This document shows, one piece after another, positions 38,102 to 47,713 of a stretch of DNA of 64,000 nt. A program made the translations under genes and the position numbers. Each line of letters opens with the position of its first letter. The stretch's first letter is position 1. The notes under the pieces are model-generated. The model was given only the letters and a program-made list of their open reading frames with translations. It was not told where the DNA came from and ran no database searches. Origin of the DNA: Lachnospiraceae bacterium (GTDB lineage: Bacteria; Bacillota; Clostridia; Lachnospirales; Lachnospiraceae); the NCBI GenBank assembly GCA_022791575.1, contig JAAVZI010000009.1, positions 1 through 64,000 of the forward strand, read 5' to 3'.

Positions 38102-39535
38102 ATGGCAGCGAATAAGAAACTGGTAGAAGCAATTACTTCTATGGAGGAAGATTTTGCACAATGGTATACAGATGTAGTGAAAAAGGCGGAATTGATTGAT
38201 TATTCCAGCGTAAAAGGCTGTATGATTATTAAGCCGGCCGGTTACGCCATCTGGGAGAATATTCAAAAGGAACTGGACAGAAGATTCAAGGAATCCGGTG
38301 TGGAAAATGTATATATGCCGATGTTTATACCGGAGAGTCTGCTGCAGAAGGAGAAAGATCATGTGGAGGGCTTTGCACCAGAGGTAGCTTGGGTAACTCA
38401 TGGAGGAATGGAACCACTGCAAGAGAGAATGTGTGTTCGCCCGACCTCGGAGACGCTGTTTTGTGATTTTTATGCAAATGAGATTGAATCCTACAGGGAT
38501 CTGCCCAAACTCTACAATCAGTGGTGTTCCGTAGTTCGGTGGGAGAAGACTACGCGTCCATTCCTGCGTTCCCGTGAGTTCTTGTGGCAGGAGGGGCATA
38601 CGGCCCATGCAACAGCAGAGGAGGCTCAGGAGCGGACAGAGCAGATGCTGAATCTGTACGCGGATTTCTGTGAGGAAGTGCTGGCGATGCCGGTGATCCG
38701 CGGGCGGAAAACAGATAAGGAGAAATTTGCAGGAGCGGAGGCAACCTACACGATTGAGGCGCTGATGCATGACGGTAAGGCACTGCAGTCTGGAACCAGC
38801 CATAATTTCGGAGATGGATTTGCAAAGGCATTTGAGATTCAGTATACGAATAAGGAGAATCAGCTTGAATATGTACATCAGACTTCCTGGGGAATGTCTA
38901 CCCGTCTGATTGGCGGAATTATTATGGTACATGGCGATGATTCCGGTCTGCTGCTGCCGCCGGCAATCGCACCGGTGCAGACGATGATTATTCCTATTCA
39001 GCAGGCGAAGCCGGGCGTGCTGGAAAAAGCCGGAGAACTTCAAAAAGAGCTCTCAGAGTTCCGTGTAAAGGTAGACGATTCCGAAAAGAGTCCGGGCTGG
39101 AAATTCAGTGAGCAGGAGATGCGCGGAATTCCTACAAGGATTGAAATTGGCCCTAAGGACTTGGAAAAAGGCCAGTGTGTAATTGTACGCCGTGATACGA
39201 GGGAGAAGCTAATCACACCGTTAGAACAGGTAAAAGAGAAGCTGGCAGAGGTACTGGAGACGATCCAGAAGGAAATGCTGGAACGGGCCAGAGAACACCG
39301 CGAGAAACATACGTATATCGCCAGGGATTATGAGGAGTTTAAAAAGATTGTGGAAGAGAAGCCGGGCTTTGTCAAAGCTATGTGGTGCGGTTCCCAGGAC
39401 TGCGAGGACCAGATTAAGGAAGAAACCGGAGCTACCTCTCGCTGTATGCCGTTTGCACAGGAACAGATTGGAGAGACCTGCGTTTGTTGTGGAAAACCTG
39501 CTAAGACAATGGTTTACTGGGGAAAAGCTTATTAG
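38102..39535 (+). CDS. proS: Prolyl-tRNA synthetase, archaeal/eukaryotic type
   Basis: Class II synthetase that charges tRNA-Pro. At 477 residues it is the short type without the ~180-residue editing insertion of bacterial-type ProRS, and it has the eukaryote/archaea-like C-terminal extension with a cysteine-rich tail ([29 protein letters not shown]). Motif 2 is RPTSETLF and [20 protein letters not shown]; motif 3 region is [24 protein letters not shown] 38102 is preceded by AAAGGAGA. cca follows after nine bases, so the two probably form an operon. Confidence 0.96.
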   Translation: MAANKKLVEAITSMEEDFAQWYTDVVKKAELIDYSSVKGCMIIKPAGYAIWENIQKELDRRFKESGVENVYMPMFIPESLLQKEKDHVEGFAPEVAWVTHGGMEPLQERMCVRPTSETLFCDFYANEIESYRDLPKLYNQWCSVVRWEKTTRPFLRSREFLWQEGHTAHATAEEAQERTEQMLNLYADFCEEVLAMPVIRGRKTDKEKFAGAEATYTIEALMHDGKALQSGTSHNFGDGFAKAFEIQYTNKENQLEYVHQTSWGMSTRLIGGIIMVHGDDSGLLLPPAIAPVQTMIIPIQQAKPGVLEKAGELQKELSEFRVKVDDSEKSPGWKFSEQEMRGIPTRIEIGPKDLEKGQCVIVRRDTREKLITPLEQVKEKLAEVLETIQKEMLERAREHREKHTYIARDYEEFKKIVEEKPGFVKAMWCGSQDCEDQIKEETGATSRCMPFAQEQIGETCVCCGKPAKTMVYWGKAY

Positions 39536-39544
39536 GAGAGTTGT

Positions 39545-40876
39545 ATGAAGATTCAGATGCCAGAGAAGGCTGCCGATATTATCCATCAATTATATAAGGA
39601 AGGATACAGTGCCTATGCAGTAGGCGGTTGTATCCGTGATAGTATCTTAGGAAAGACTCCCAGCGATTGGGATATTACCACCTCTGCTCTTCCTGAACAG
39701 GTAAAGAGAATTTTTCCTAGGACAGTTGATACCGGAATCCAGCATGGGACCGTTACAGTACTAATGGGAAAAGAGGCATTTGAAGTCACCACATACCGGA
39801 TTGATGGGGAGTATGAGGATAGCAGGCACCCAAAGGAAGTTGCATTTACCAATGACCTGATTGAAGACCTCAAACGCCGGGATTTTACAATTAATGCAAT
39901 GGCTTATAATGAGGAACAGGGGTTGGTAGATGTATTTCAGGGCAGGGAAGATTTAAAGCTTGGAAGAATCCGCTGTGTGGGTGATGCTAAGGAGCGGTTT
40001 AGAGAAGATGCCCTGAGAATTCTCAGAGGTATTCGCTTTGCTGCCCAATTAGGTTTTGTAATTGAGACAGAGACTCAGGAGGCCATGAAGGAGCTGGCAG
40101 GCACCTTGGGGGCCATCAGTGCGGAGCGGATTCAGGTGGAACTGGTAAAGCTGTTGACATCAGAGCATCCGGATTTTCTGGAACTGGCTATGAAGTTAGG
40201 TGTGACTAACATTATCCTGCCGGAATTTGACCGCATGATGGGAGTGGAACAGCACAATCCGCATCATATCTATACAGTGGGAATGCATACGTTAAAGGCA
40301 CTTACCTTTATTGAAAATGATAAGGCGCTCCGGCTGGCGATGCTGTTGCATGATGTAGGGAAACCGGATACGGAAAGTATAGATGAGGAAGGAATCAGCC
40401 ATTTTTACAAACATGCGGAGCGAGGGGAGAAGATGGCAGATGCAATTTTGCGGCGGCTGAAGTTCGATAATGATACCAGGCAGAAGGTTATACGTCTGAT
40501 CCGCTGGCATGACTATCGGTTCCAATCAGATATGAAAGGCGTACGTAGGGGAATCTATAAGGTTGGGGAAGACATTTTTCTGGATGTACTGCGTGTGATG
40601 CGGGCAGATGTTCTGGCACAGAGTACTTACCTGCAGCAGGAGAAGCTGCAGGAACTAGAACAGATTGGCAATCGGTATCAGGAGATCAAAGAACGAGAGG
40701 AATGTCTTTCCATCCGGGATCTGGCAGTTAATGGCAATGATTTGATGGCAGCAGGGGTGCCAAAAGGAAAGGATATAGGAAGAGTGCTGGAGCAGCTGTT
40801 AGAGCTTGTGCTGGAGGAACCAGATTGGAATAAAAAGGAACTGTTATTGCAGAAAGTAACAGATATTTGGCCATAG
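39545..40876 (+). CDS. cca: CCA-adding tRNA nucleotidyltransferase
   Basis: Adds CCA to tRNA 3' ends without a nucleic acid template. The 443-residue class II enzyme has GGCIRDSILGKTPSDWDITT (the GG and DxD metal-binding motifs), RRDFTINAMAYN, and the nucleotide-selecting EDALRILRGIRFAA. After about residue 260 comes an HD domain (LAMLLHDVGKPDT), as in bifunctional enzymes. All eight tRNA genes in this window lack encoded CCA, so this enzyme is needed for them. AGGAGAG precedes the ATG. Confidence 0.96.
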   Translation: MKIQMPEKAADIIHQLYKEGYSAYAVGGCIRDSILGKTPSDWDITTSALPEQVKRIFPRTVDTGIQHGTVTVLMGKEAFEVTTYRIDGEYEDSRHPKEVAFTNDLIEDLKRRDFTINAMAYNEEQGLVDVFQGREDLKLGRIRCVGDAKERFREDALRILRGIRFAAQLGFVIETETQEAMKELAGTLGAISAERIQVELVKLLTSEHPDFLELAMKLGVTNIILPEFDRMMGVEQHNPHHIYTVGMHTLKALTFIENDKALRLAMLLHDVGKPDTESIDEEGISHFYKHAERGEKMADAILRRLKFDNDTRQKVIRLIRWHDYRFQSDMKGVRRGIYKVGEDIFLDVLRVMRADVLAQSTYLQQEKLQELEQIGNRYQEIKEREECLSIRDLAVNGNDLMAAGVPKGKDIGRVLEQLLELVLEEPDWNKKELLLQKVTDIWP

Positions 40877-40912
40877 GAGGCAGCGAATGCTTCTTATGGC
40901 CAAAATAATTAT
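40866..40912. terminator. Bidirectional terminator between cca and the DUF885 gene
   Basis: TTTGGCCATA pairs with TATGGCCAAA around a partly paired 19-base loop, followed by an AT-rich tract. It overlaps the cca stop codon and serves both convergent genes. Confidence 0.75.
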
Positions 40913-42681
40913 TTTAAATATTTTTCCAGTACTGTGAAGGGGGCGTCGCCCATCTGCAGAATATATTGGTGAAACTTTTTGTCGCTGTAATCATTTCCCC
41001 AGAGTTTTTCTGCTTTTTCACGGAGTGTAAGGAATTCCAGATAGCCCACATAATATTTCAGATAATTACCAGGTTCTGCCACAATGGCCTGATACATCTG
41101 CGTAATGGCTGTTTCATCCTGAATTCCGTATTTGTGCAGGAAATTGCGGGCATCTTCGATAGACCATCCCTGATTATGGATCCCCAAGTCTAGTGAGGCG
41201 TATAGTCCCAGCGTTACAGAGCTGCTGAGTTGAAGCAGGCTGCTGACTTCCTGGCCCAGGCCCAAATAGTTATAGGAGTACATCTCTGCATAAGTGGCGT
41301 ATCCTTCTGCATAGCCCGGAAAGGAAAAAAGGGAACGGATTTTATCTGGATTGGTGCTCTGAGAGAATACGTTTTGGTACAGATGTCCCGGATAACCTTC
41401 ATGAGCCAGAGTGGTAAAGAGCTGAATATTGTCCCGGAAGGAGGGGCTGTTAATATAGATGACATTCTGGCTGATGCGGTCAATCGGCGGTGTTAGATAA
41501 AAGGCGGGGCTTAGGTGTTCCTCTAGGGAAGGGTCCACATATTTAACCGTATAATTGACAGCGGGCGGTGTGGGGAAATCATCTTTCATACTTTCTTGTA
41601 AATGTGTCAGTATTTCTTCTGGCTTTGAGAAGCTGACGGAAAGATCCTGGAGATTCTCCAGTACCTCCGGTTTTTGGTCAATCACAACAGACATAGCCTG
41701 GAGATCCTTTTGAATCTGTTTTTGGGTTCGTTTAATTAATTCCTCAGGAGTGCTTTCGGAACCGGTAGACCTTTTTACCAGAAATGCATAGTATTCTTTT
41801 CCATTTGGGAAATGGCACAGGCCTTCCTTGTTGGTATTGGTATCTTTGAGGGCTGTCAGACCTTCTGAAAGCTTTTTATAAGCTGGGTATACATATTCGG
41901 TCAATGTATTCAGGCTGATTTGTCGAAATTGATCTTTCTGTTCATCAGAAAGCCAGGAAAGGCTGTCAATCTTTTGATTGAAGGTAGTCGTCAGGTAATG
42001 GCTTTCTACATCACACAGAAAATCGTTGCATTGCTGTTCTATTGTATCTACCGTAAAATCAGCCATAAAAAGGCCGGCTGCTGCTTTTTCTTTCTCATAG
42101 GCCAGCTGTTCGTCATAATATTGGGGAAGTTCCCGAAGCAGCAGCAGATAGTCTTCGATATCTTTGGAACAGCGGAATTCATATTCAGCTAAAAGAATGG
42201 GAAGCTGGGCCTGGATGCCGATAACCGGGCTGATGGATTCCTGAAAATAACTGAAGTCTTTGGAGGACTCAATTGTTTCAAACTGCCATTTTATAATGTC
42301 ATATGTAATCTGGTCTTCTTTGGGAAGTGCATCATAAGAAATGTTTTTCAATTCTTTTAGATAATCGCTGACCTGGGCAATCGAGTCCAGACGGGACTGT
42401 TCGCTAATATGTCCCAGGGTAGGAGTCTGTTCTGGAATGGAAAGTGCTTCCGGGGAAGCTACGGTATAATGAAGGGTAATGCTGTCAGAGGTGACTTCCT
42501 TCATAAACAGCTGATTGGTATATGCCAGAAACTGGGAATGTGCATTTTCTGAATCCAAATCCGTCTGGATTTGTTTGTCTGGAACCAGATCGGCTTTGTT
42601 CTTCTGACAGCCTGTGAATAGAAACAGGCTCATTATCAGCAGTATCATTGTCCATAGAAGTTTTTTACTTTTATAATGCAT
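40909..42681 (-). CDS. DUF885 family lipoprotein, predicted metallo-enzyme
   Basis: A 590-residue exported lipoprotein. The signal peptide ends in LFTGC (Cys about residue 25), so it is anchored on the outer face of the membrane. DUF885 proteins are related to M32-like/zinc peptidases; the family motif HEGYPGHLYQ is present (TLAHEGYPGHLYQNVF), with a downstream acidic helix (GYAEGYATYAEMYSY) that supplies the likely third ligand. ATG 42681 has AAGGAGAA upstream; an earlier in-frame codon at 42702 is less likely. Peptidase activity is an inference from the family. Confidence 0.9.
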   Translation of the reverse strand: MHYKSKKLLWTMILLIMSLFLFTGCQKNKADLVPDKQIQTDLDSENAHSQFLAYTNQLFMKEVTSDSITLHYTVASPEALSIPEQTPTLGHISEQSRLDSIAQVSDYLKELKNISYDALPKEDQITYDIIKWQFETIESSKDFSYFQESISPVIGIQAQLPILLAEYEFRCSKDIEDYLLLLRELPQYYDEQLAYEKEKAAAGLFMADFTVDTIEQQCNDFLCDVESHYLTTTFNQKIDSLSWLSDEQKDQFRQISLNTLTEYVYPAYKKLSEGLTALKDTNTNKEGLCHFPNGKEYYAFLVKRSTGSESTPEELIKRTQKQIQKDLQAMSVVIDQKPEVLENLQDLSVSFSKPEEILTHLQESMKDDFPTPPAVNYTVKYVDPSLEEHLSPAFYLTPPIDRISQNVIYINSPSFRDNIQLFTTLAHEGYPGHLYQNVFSQSTNPDKIRSLFSFPGYAEGYATYAEMYSYNYLGLGQEVSSLLQLSSSVTLGLYASLDLGIHNQGWSIEDARNFLHKYGIQDETAITQMYQAIVAEPGNYLKYYVGYLEFLTLREKAEKLWGNDYSDKKFHQYILQMGDAPFTVLEKYLK

Positions 42682-42730
42682 AATTCTCCTTACTGTGAAC
42701 AAATGTTCACAAATATTATTGTCAACGGTC

Positions 42731-42759
42731 TTGTAAACACACTCGATTCATGCTATACT
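42731..42759 (+). promoter_or_regulatory. Sigma-A promoter upstream of the 1036-aa gene
   Basis: TTGTAA, 17 bases, TATACT with TGC in front of the -10 (extended -10). The start site would be about 20 bases before a small ORF at 42785. Confidence 0.7.
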
Positions 42760-42784
42760 ATGTCCAAAATAGGAATCGTGCAGG

Positions 42785-42931
42785 ATGAAGCAGGCCAAGT
42801 TGCGTTATATGGTTTCGGATATGCGGAGGATAGACAATTCTTTAGTTTATTCTATTCGGAACTTTGAGAAATATTACGTTGCTTCATCTGGTAATGGGAG
42901 AGAGCTGCTTTCAAAGGAGAGAAAGCAGTGA
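42785..42931 (+). CDS. Possible small leader ORF, 48 aa
   Basis: Open frame starting MKQAKLRYMVSDMRRIDNSL and ending SKERKQ, basic and soluble. It begins about 20 bases after the inferred transcript start, and its stop overlaps the GTG start of the next gene (GTGA), the arrangement expected for translational coupling. The ribosome site is weak (AGGA about ten bases upstream), so it may instead be untranslated leader. Confidence 0.35.
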   Translation: MKQAKLRYMVSDMRRIDNSLVYSIRNFEKYYVASSGNGRELLSKERKQ

Positions 42932-45900
42932 TTGAAAAAAAGAACAAAGAGAACGAAGGTTACAAAGAAAGTAGAAATCAGGTACAGAACAGAAGCAAAG
43001 AGCGAAAGAAGAGTGAAGGAGCCGGAGTGATTTGCCGGATCGCTGTCGGATGGGTTCTGTGCTTTTTGTGCTGTTTGTTTTGCAGCGTTGAAACCAGAGC
43101 AGGGGAACAGCTGGCATTTGATGAGCAAGGCAATCTGATGATGACAACGCATGACCGGATAGCGACAAGCAGCAGAACCTATAAGACGGTAGGATGGACC
43201 ATTAAACGGTATGATATGCCGATTGGGGCGGAAGGAAATGATAGTGTGGTCGTTATGCTGGAGGATAACGGAGCACCGCAGCCGGACCCAGACAATGCAG
43301 GATATCAGTACTGCTATTTTTGGTGCGATGCAGAAATGATATTTAACCGGATCGGGGCAGTTTCGCCGGAATGGCAGTGGGAATTATATCTGAATGGGGG
43401 AACGGTTTACCTGGATGCGGTTATGGTAGTCTGCCATTCTGGTACAGCCCAGGGAGGCTTGGTAAACCAGGGGGATGCATCCTGGGGACAGGTATATTAT
43501 ACGTTTGAAGGGATTGCTGGAGCGGAAAATTGGACAAACCCGGATGTATTGAGAAGCCATTTTGACAAGCGGGTGTATTTTGGTGGAAATGCTGCGTTGT
43601 TAAACAGGAAATGCACATACCAAATCCATTATTATGAATGCTTTGATGATCTGCTGGAATTATGGCCGCTGAACCGTTATGGCTGGGATCGGAGCGGGGA
43701 ATTAGATAGAGGAGAGCAGCTGACGGTGCAGCCAGAGGATTACAGCGGGTATGGATTTATTTATGTGTCGGCATATGTGGAGAAGTTCTATGAGGATGGT
43801 AGGTCAGAGGCTGGATGGGTAGATGTATGGCCGATTCAAATTCAAAGTGATACGGATGGATTAAATGATATTCGGGTGGGCCTATATTATAAACGGCGCA
43901 ATTATGTCAACTATCTGTATGATAAATTTCATATGGATGGAGACAGTATCCTGGTAGAGGGTGATGTTTCTATAGGTGCAGGAAGCAGGCAGAATGAAAC
44001 CTTTGATGTATCAAAGGGAGTTCCTACGGGGGAAGAACTATATATTGAGGGAAAGCAAAATTCATTTGGCTATCAGGTGAAGTATGCGAATTATTATGGA
44101 ACGAAGACCAGGAAGGTGACGATGGTCTCTCATTATGAGTGTCAGTGGACGGACAGCAGCGGAACTTTACAGACTGCCTGGTGGGATGTGCCGGAGACTT
44201 ATTATGTGGACCGTCCGTATTCTTACTGGTGTATTGACGCGATAGAGGTTTATACGCTGAAAGGGATGATCGTGTATAATTATGCCTTTGATGAAGAGAA
44301 TGTACGAATAGAGGATTTGTATCATCCGCAGATCATGATAGAACAAAAAGAAGAGCATATAAAAAATGAGGAGACCAAACAGTATCTGATTTACGGAGGA
44401 GTCTTAATCGGAGAAGGGCGGTGGCCGGACTTTCCTTATGGAATCAGGCAGACAGAGGCAGATTTGCTGACGGAACCCTGGCGGGTAAGCAATGATAGTT
44501 TTTCTGTAGATCAGGAAGTATTTTTAGACGGCAATGAAGCCGAAGCATGCAGTACCAATCCCAAATTAGGTTCTGACAGTGGAAAAACCGAGATTTATGC
44601 GGAGAAACTTAAGATTCCGGTAAATAAGAAGAATGGACGGGCATATGAAAGCCGTGCAGAAATCGAATATGTGAAGTTCAGCGATGGGTCAGCGATCGTG
44701 AAGGAGTTTGGTCCAGTGAATCCGGTCACGCTGCATACACCAGTAGTCTGCCGCGGTTATGTGACTGACGAACGAATCTATAATCAATTATGGAAGCCGG
44801 ATCAGGAACGGAAAACCTGGATTCTGGGAAGAAATTTCTATATGCAGATGTCAGCCTTTGGAGAGCATTTGAATCAGCTTGGTTATGGGGTGCAGGATTA
44901 TGAACGGTATGTAGGGAAGTACCAGGTGAAGTTTCCTTTTCCGGTGTATTATGAAGGAACTTATTATGAACCGGAGACCTGGCTGGATTACGAAGAGAAG
45001 ATCTGGGAAGGCAATGGAGCCGGGATGTGCTTTTATCTGCCGACGGGTGTCCCAGAAGGGGATTATACCGTTCTGGTGCGGAGTCTGGCTTATAATAGTG
45101 ATTCAGAACATGAGGGGAAGATAGAAGAAAACGGCAATTATATGCTGGAAAATTATGGTGCTTTTGAAGAGATTCCGGTAACGGTATGCGGCAGGCTGTA
45201 CGGAATGCGAATTACAGATATTGAAAGGGAAAGCTGGAAGCCTGTGTTCTGGAACCAACAGGGAGATTGGATTGGCCATAAATACACCATTGGTTTACAT
45301 AATTTAAATGGAGAGCTGGTTAGAAGAAACCCGTTAGCAGTGTTTCCTATTTTAGCGGGCGGTAATCCACTGGATGAGGAATATGAGGGAGAGCCGCTTG
45401 GAAGTGCATTTTCTTATGTGATCGAGAGCATAGGGGATTATGCGGAGGAAGATGGCGTATTGGTGGAACCGGAGTTTTATGTAACGGACCGAGATGGAGG
45501 GAACCGGCGGAAGGTAGATCTGTATCATTTTTATGAACAGGATGGGGTGACAGAATGGAAATCTATCAAGGAGAGTGAGGAAAGCGGGATTCAGAATATG
45601 GGTAAGAACCAAAGAAGCAATACTGGAAGCTGTGAACAAAATGTAAAGGATTCCTTGACAGCAGTAAACAGCGTGCAGGAGTGGAGCGGAAGGTTTGTGG
45701 TACCAGATGATATATTTGCAGTGCCTGCCGGAACAGATATAGAAGAGTATGTGAGGACGAATGGCAGTATAGAAGAGACGGATGAGATCTTTATTCGTAA
45801 GGGGTATTTGCTGGTACAGTTTGATATCTATACGGTGAAAGCAGGGGAGAAGCATCTAAGTTATATCAATGAAGAAAATGCCAAAGATGGGTTTGCTAAT

Positions 45901-46038
45901 ATGTGGAAAATAGAAGGATTTACTAATCCCAGGCTTCGTAAGGACAAGTCGGAATTTACCTTAGAATATGGAGATGTATTTTTGTATGATCTGGAAAAAC
46001 ACCAAAAGGATTCCCATGAAATCATGGGAACCCATTAG
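42928..46038 (+). CDS. Large exported protein of unknown function, 1036 aa
   Basis: A basic N terminus (~30 residues) precedes a signal-type hydrophobic segment (ICRIAVGWVLCFLCCLFC) and SVETRAGEQ, a plausible signal peptidase site. The rest is tyrosine- and tryptophan-rich, mostly beta-type sequence with no C-terminal anchor, LPXTG motif or second membrane span, so it is likely secreted or wall associated. It resembles the large exported proteins of Clostridia annotated with DUF5704/Athe_2463-type domains, but I cannot confirm this. The GTG start at 42928 has AAAGGAGAG eight bases upstream. It ends three bases before the convergent rsmA. Confidence 0.8.
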   Translation: MIEKKNKENEGYKESRNQVQNRSKERKKSEGAGVICRIAVGWVLCFLCCLFCSVETRAGEQLAFDEQGNLMMTTHDRIATSSRTYKTVGWTIKRYDMPIGAEGNDSVVVMLEDNGAPQPDPDNAGYQYCYFWCDAEMIFNRIGAVSPEWQWELYLNGGTVYLDAVMVVCHSGTAQGGLVNQGDASWGQVYYTFEGIAGAENWTNPDVLRSHFDKRVYFGGNAALLNRKCTYQIHYYECFDDLLELWPLNRYGWDRSGELDRGEQLTVQPEDYSGYGFIYVSAYVEKFYEDGRSEAGWVDVWPIQIQSDTDGLNDIRVGLYYKRRNYVNYLYDKFHMDGDSILVEGDVSIGAGSRQNETFDVSKGVPTGEELYIEGKQNSFGYQVKYANYYGTKTRKVTMVSHYECQWTDSSGTLQTAWWDVPETYYVDRPYSYWCIDAIEVYTLKGMIVYNYAFDEENVRIEDLYHPQIMIEQKEEHIKNEETKQYLIYGGVLIGEGRWPDFPYGIRQTEADLLTEPWRVSNDSFSVDQEVFLDGNEAEACSTNPKLGSDSGKTEIYAEKLKIPVNKKNGRAYESRAEIEYVKFSDGSAIVKEFGPVNPVTLHTPVVCRGYVTDERIYNQLWKPDQERKTWILGRNFYMQMSAFGEHLNQLGYGVQDYERYVGKYQVKFPFPVYYEGTYYEPETWLDYEEKIWEGNGAGMCFYLPTGVPEGDYTVLVRSLAYNSDSEHEGKIEENGNYMLENYGAFEEIPVTVCGRLYGMRITDIERESWKPVFWNQQGDWIGHKYTIGLHNLNGELVRRNPLAVFPILAGGNPLDEEYEGEPLGSAFSYVIESIGDYAEEDGVLVEPEFYVTDRDGGNRRKVDLYHFYEQDGVTEWKSIKESEESGIQNMGKNQRSNTGSCEQNVKDSLTAVNSVQEWSGRFVVPDDIFAVPAGTDIEEYVRTNGSIEETDEIFIRKGYLLVQFDIYTVKAGEKHLSYINEENAKDGFANMWKIEGFTNPRLRKDKSEFTLEYGDVFLYDLEKHQKDSHEIMGTH

Positions 46039-46041
46039 CTG

Positions 46042-46908
46042 CTAATCGTTATGTTTTAAAATATCGGCCAGTAAAGCAAATTGTTCCAGATTTAAGGCCT
46101 CTCCACGGATGGTGGAGGATAAGCCGGCCTTGCTTAATGCGTTGGTGATCTCTTCTTTGCTGAAGGATAAATCTGGAGCATTGTATAGGCCGTTGACCAG
46201 AGTCTTGCGGCGTTGGTTGAAGGAAGCGCGAATCAGCTGAAATAACAGTTTTTCATCCTGTACAGCTACTGGCAAAGAAGGATGTCTGGTCAGCCGAATG
46301 ACAGCAGAACCTACGTTTGGCCTGGGCATAAAGCAGTTTGGCGGGACGTTGGCTGCAATATAAGGCTGTGCATAATATTGTACCGCTAAGGATAAGGCGC
46401 CATAATCTTTGGAACCTGGTTTCGCCTGCATACGGTCAGCTACTTCCTTTTGAACCATTACCGTAATGCTGTCCAGTGGTACATGGCTTTCAAATAATCC
46501 CATAATAATGGGGGTTGTAATATAATAAGGGAGATTGGCTACTACTTTAATAGGCTGGCCCTTATTATAAGTATCAATTAGATTCTGAATATCCAGTTTT
46601 AAAATGTCTGCATTCAGTAATGTAATATTGGAATAGGCAGACAGGGTTTCTTCTAATATGGGTATTAAATGTTTGTCAATTTCGACAGCAATTACCTGGC
46701 GGGCATGCTCGGCTAGATATTGTGTCATGGTGCCGATACCCGGCCCGATTTCCAGAACGCAGTCACTATCTGTGATTGAAGCGGCACGGATGATTTTGTC
46801 CAGTACATGGGTATCGATTAAAAAATTTTGTCCGTATTTTTTCTGAAAGACAAAGTGATATTTCTGAAGAATGGCAATGGTATTCTGGGGATGTCCTAAA
46901 TCAGCCAA
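46042..46908 (-). CDS. rsmA: 16S rRNA dimethyladenosine transferase
   Basis: Dimethylates two adjacent adenosines in the 3' terminal helix of 16S rRNA (KsgA). The 288-residue protein has FGQNFL-type start (YGQNFLIDTHVLDKI), SAM motif VLEIGPGIGTMTQYL and catalytic NLPYYITTPIIM. The start is placed at TTG 46908, where GGAGG lies five bases upstream and the N terminus (ADLGHPQNTIAILQKYHF) matches the family; a longer in-frame version would add residues that are out-of-frame tatD sequence. It overlaps the tatD stop by eight bases. Last gene of metG-tatD-rsmA. Confidence 0.96.
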   Translation of the reverse strand: MADLGHPQNTIAILQKYHFVFQKKYGQNFLIDTHVLDKIIRAASITDSDCVLEIGPGIGTMTQYLAEHARQVIAVEIDKHLIPILEETLSAYSNITLLNADILKLDIQNLIDTYNKGQPIKVVANLPYYITTPIIMGLFESHVPLDSITVMVQKEVADRMQAKPGSKDYGALSLAVQYYAQPYIAANVPPNCFMPRPNVGSAVIRLTRHPSLPVAVQDEKLLFQLIRASFNQRRKTLVNGLYNAPDLSFSKEEITNALSKAGLSSTIRGEALNLEQFALLADILKHND

Positions 46909-47713
46909 GGGTTCCTCCGTTCCGGCACATATCGGCCTTGCATTTTGTAAACAGCTGCTGGGCATTTCGGGTTGTAACGGTAATGACTTCTTCCACATCT
47001 ATCTTTTTTAAGTCTGCAATTGCCTGCGCAATGATAGGAAGATATAAGGAACAGTTTCTCTGGCCTCGATAAGGTACCGGAGCTAGGTAGGGACTGTCTG
47101 TTTCCAGCAGAATCTGTTCAAGGGGAATATACTGCACCACTTCCTTTAACTTTTTCGCATTGGAAAATGTGATGACTCCGCCGATACCAAAGTAATAACC
47201 CATATTTAAGTAATCACGGGCAGTTTCTTTGGAATAGGAATAGCAGTGAATAACGCCAGTAAGAGTCTCCGCGTGTTCGGTATGCATAAGCTCTAAGGTA
47301 TCTTTGGCAGCTTCGCGGCTATGGATGATAACAGGAAGTTTGGTTTCGCGGGCAAGGGCCAGCTGACGACAGAACCAGTGTTGCTGAATATTGGGGGCTG
47401 GTTCGTTCCAGTGGTAATCCAGTCCGATTTCTCCAATAGCAGCAACTTTAGGGTCAGCAGCCAGCTGCTTTAACCACTCCATATCCCTATCAGTTAATTC
47501 TTTTGTTTCGCTGGGATGGATTCCTACAGCGGCATAGAGGAAGGGGTATTGGTGAGCCAGGTCCACGCCCTTTTGCGTAGAGGGAATACTGGCACCAGCA
47601 TTTATGATGGTGCCAATACGATTTTCGTTCATAGTACTTAACAGAGTCTCTCTGTCTTTCTCAAATGCCTCGTCATCATAATGGGCATGGCTTTCGAAGA
47701 TAGGGGTCAGCAA
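46901..47713 (-). CDS. tatD: TatD-family metal-dependent hydrolase
   Basis: Predicted TIM-barrel metal-dependent DNase/hydrolase, 270 residues. Metal ligands: ESHAHYDDEAF near the N terminus (the usual DxHxH is ESHAHYDD here, with Glu replacing the first Asp), GEIGLDYHW, IIHSREA, VIHCYS and ETDSPYLAPVPYRG. It begins at a TTG (47713) overlapping the metG stop by seven bases, so translation is probably coupled. The metG-tatD-rsmA order is common in Firmicutes. Confidence 0.94.
   Translation of the reverse strand: MLTPIFESHAHYDDEAFEKDRETLLSTMNENRIGTIINAGASIPSTQKGVDLAHQYPFLYAAVGIHPSETKELTDRDMEWLKQLAADPKVAAIGEIGLDYHWNEPAPNIQQHWFCRQLALARETKLPVIIHSREAAKDTLELMHTEHAETLTGVIHCYSYSKETARDYLNMGYYFGIGGVITFSNAKKLKEVVQYIPLEQILLETDSPYLAPVPYRGQRNCSLYLPIIAQAIADLKKIDVEEVITVTTRNAQQLFTKCKADMCRNGGTLG

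Noticed and set aside
38039..39043. 334-codon minus-strand frame opposite proS
   Set aside because: Antisense shadow of proS; composition (many Cys, His, Leu) is typical of a spurious frame.
46909..46998. N-terminal extension of rsmA to 46998
   Set aside because: The extra residues are tatD codons read out of frame; TTG 46908 has a GGAGG ribosome site and gives the usual N terminus.
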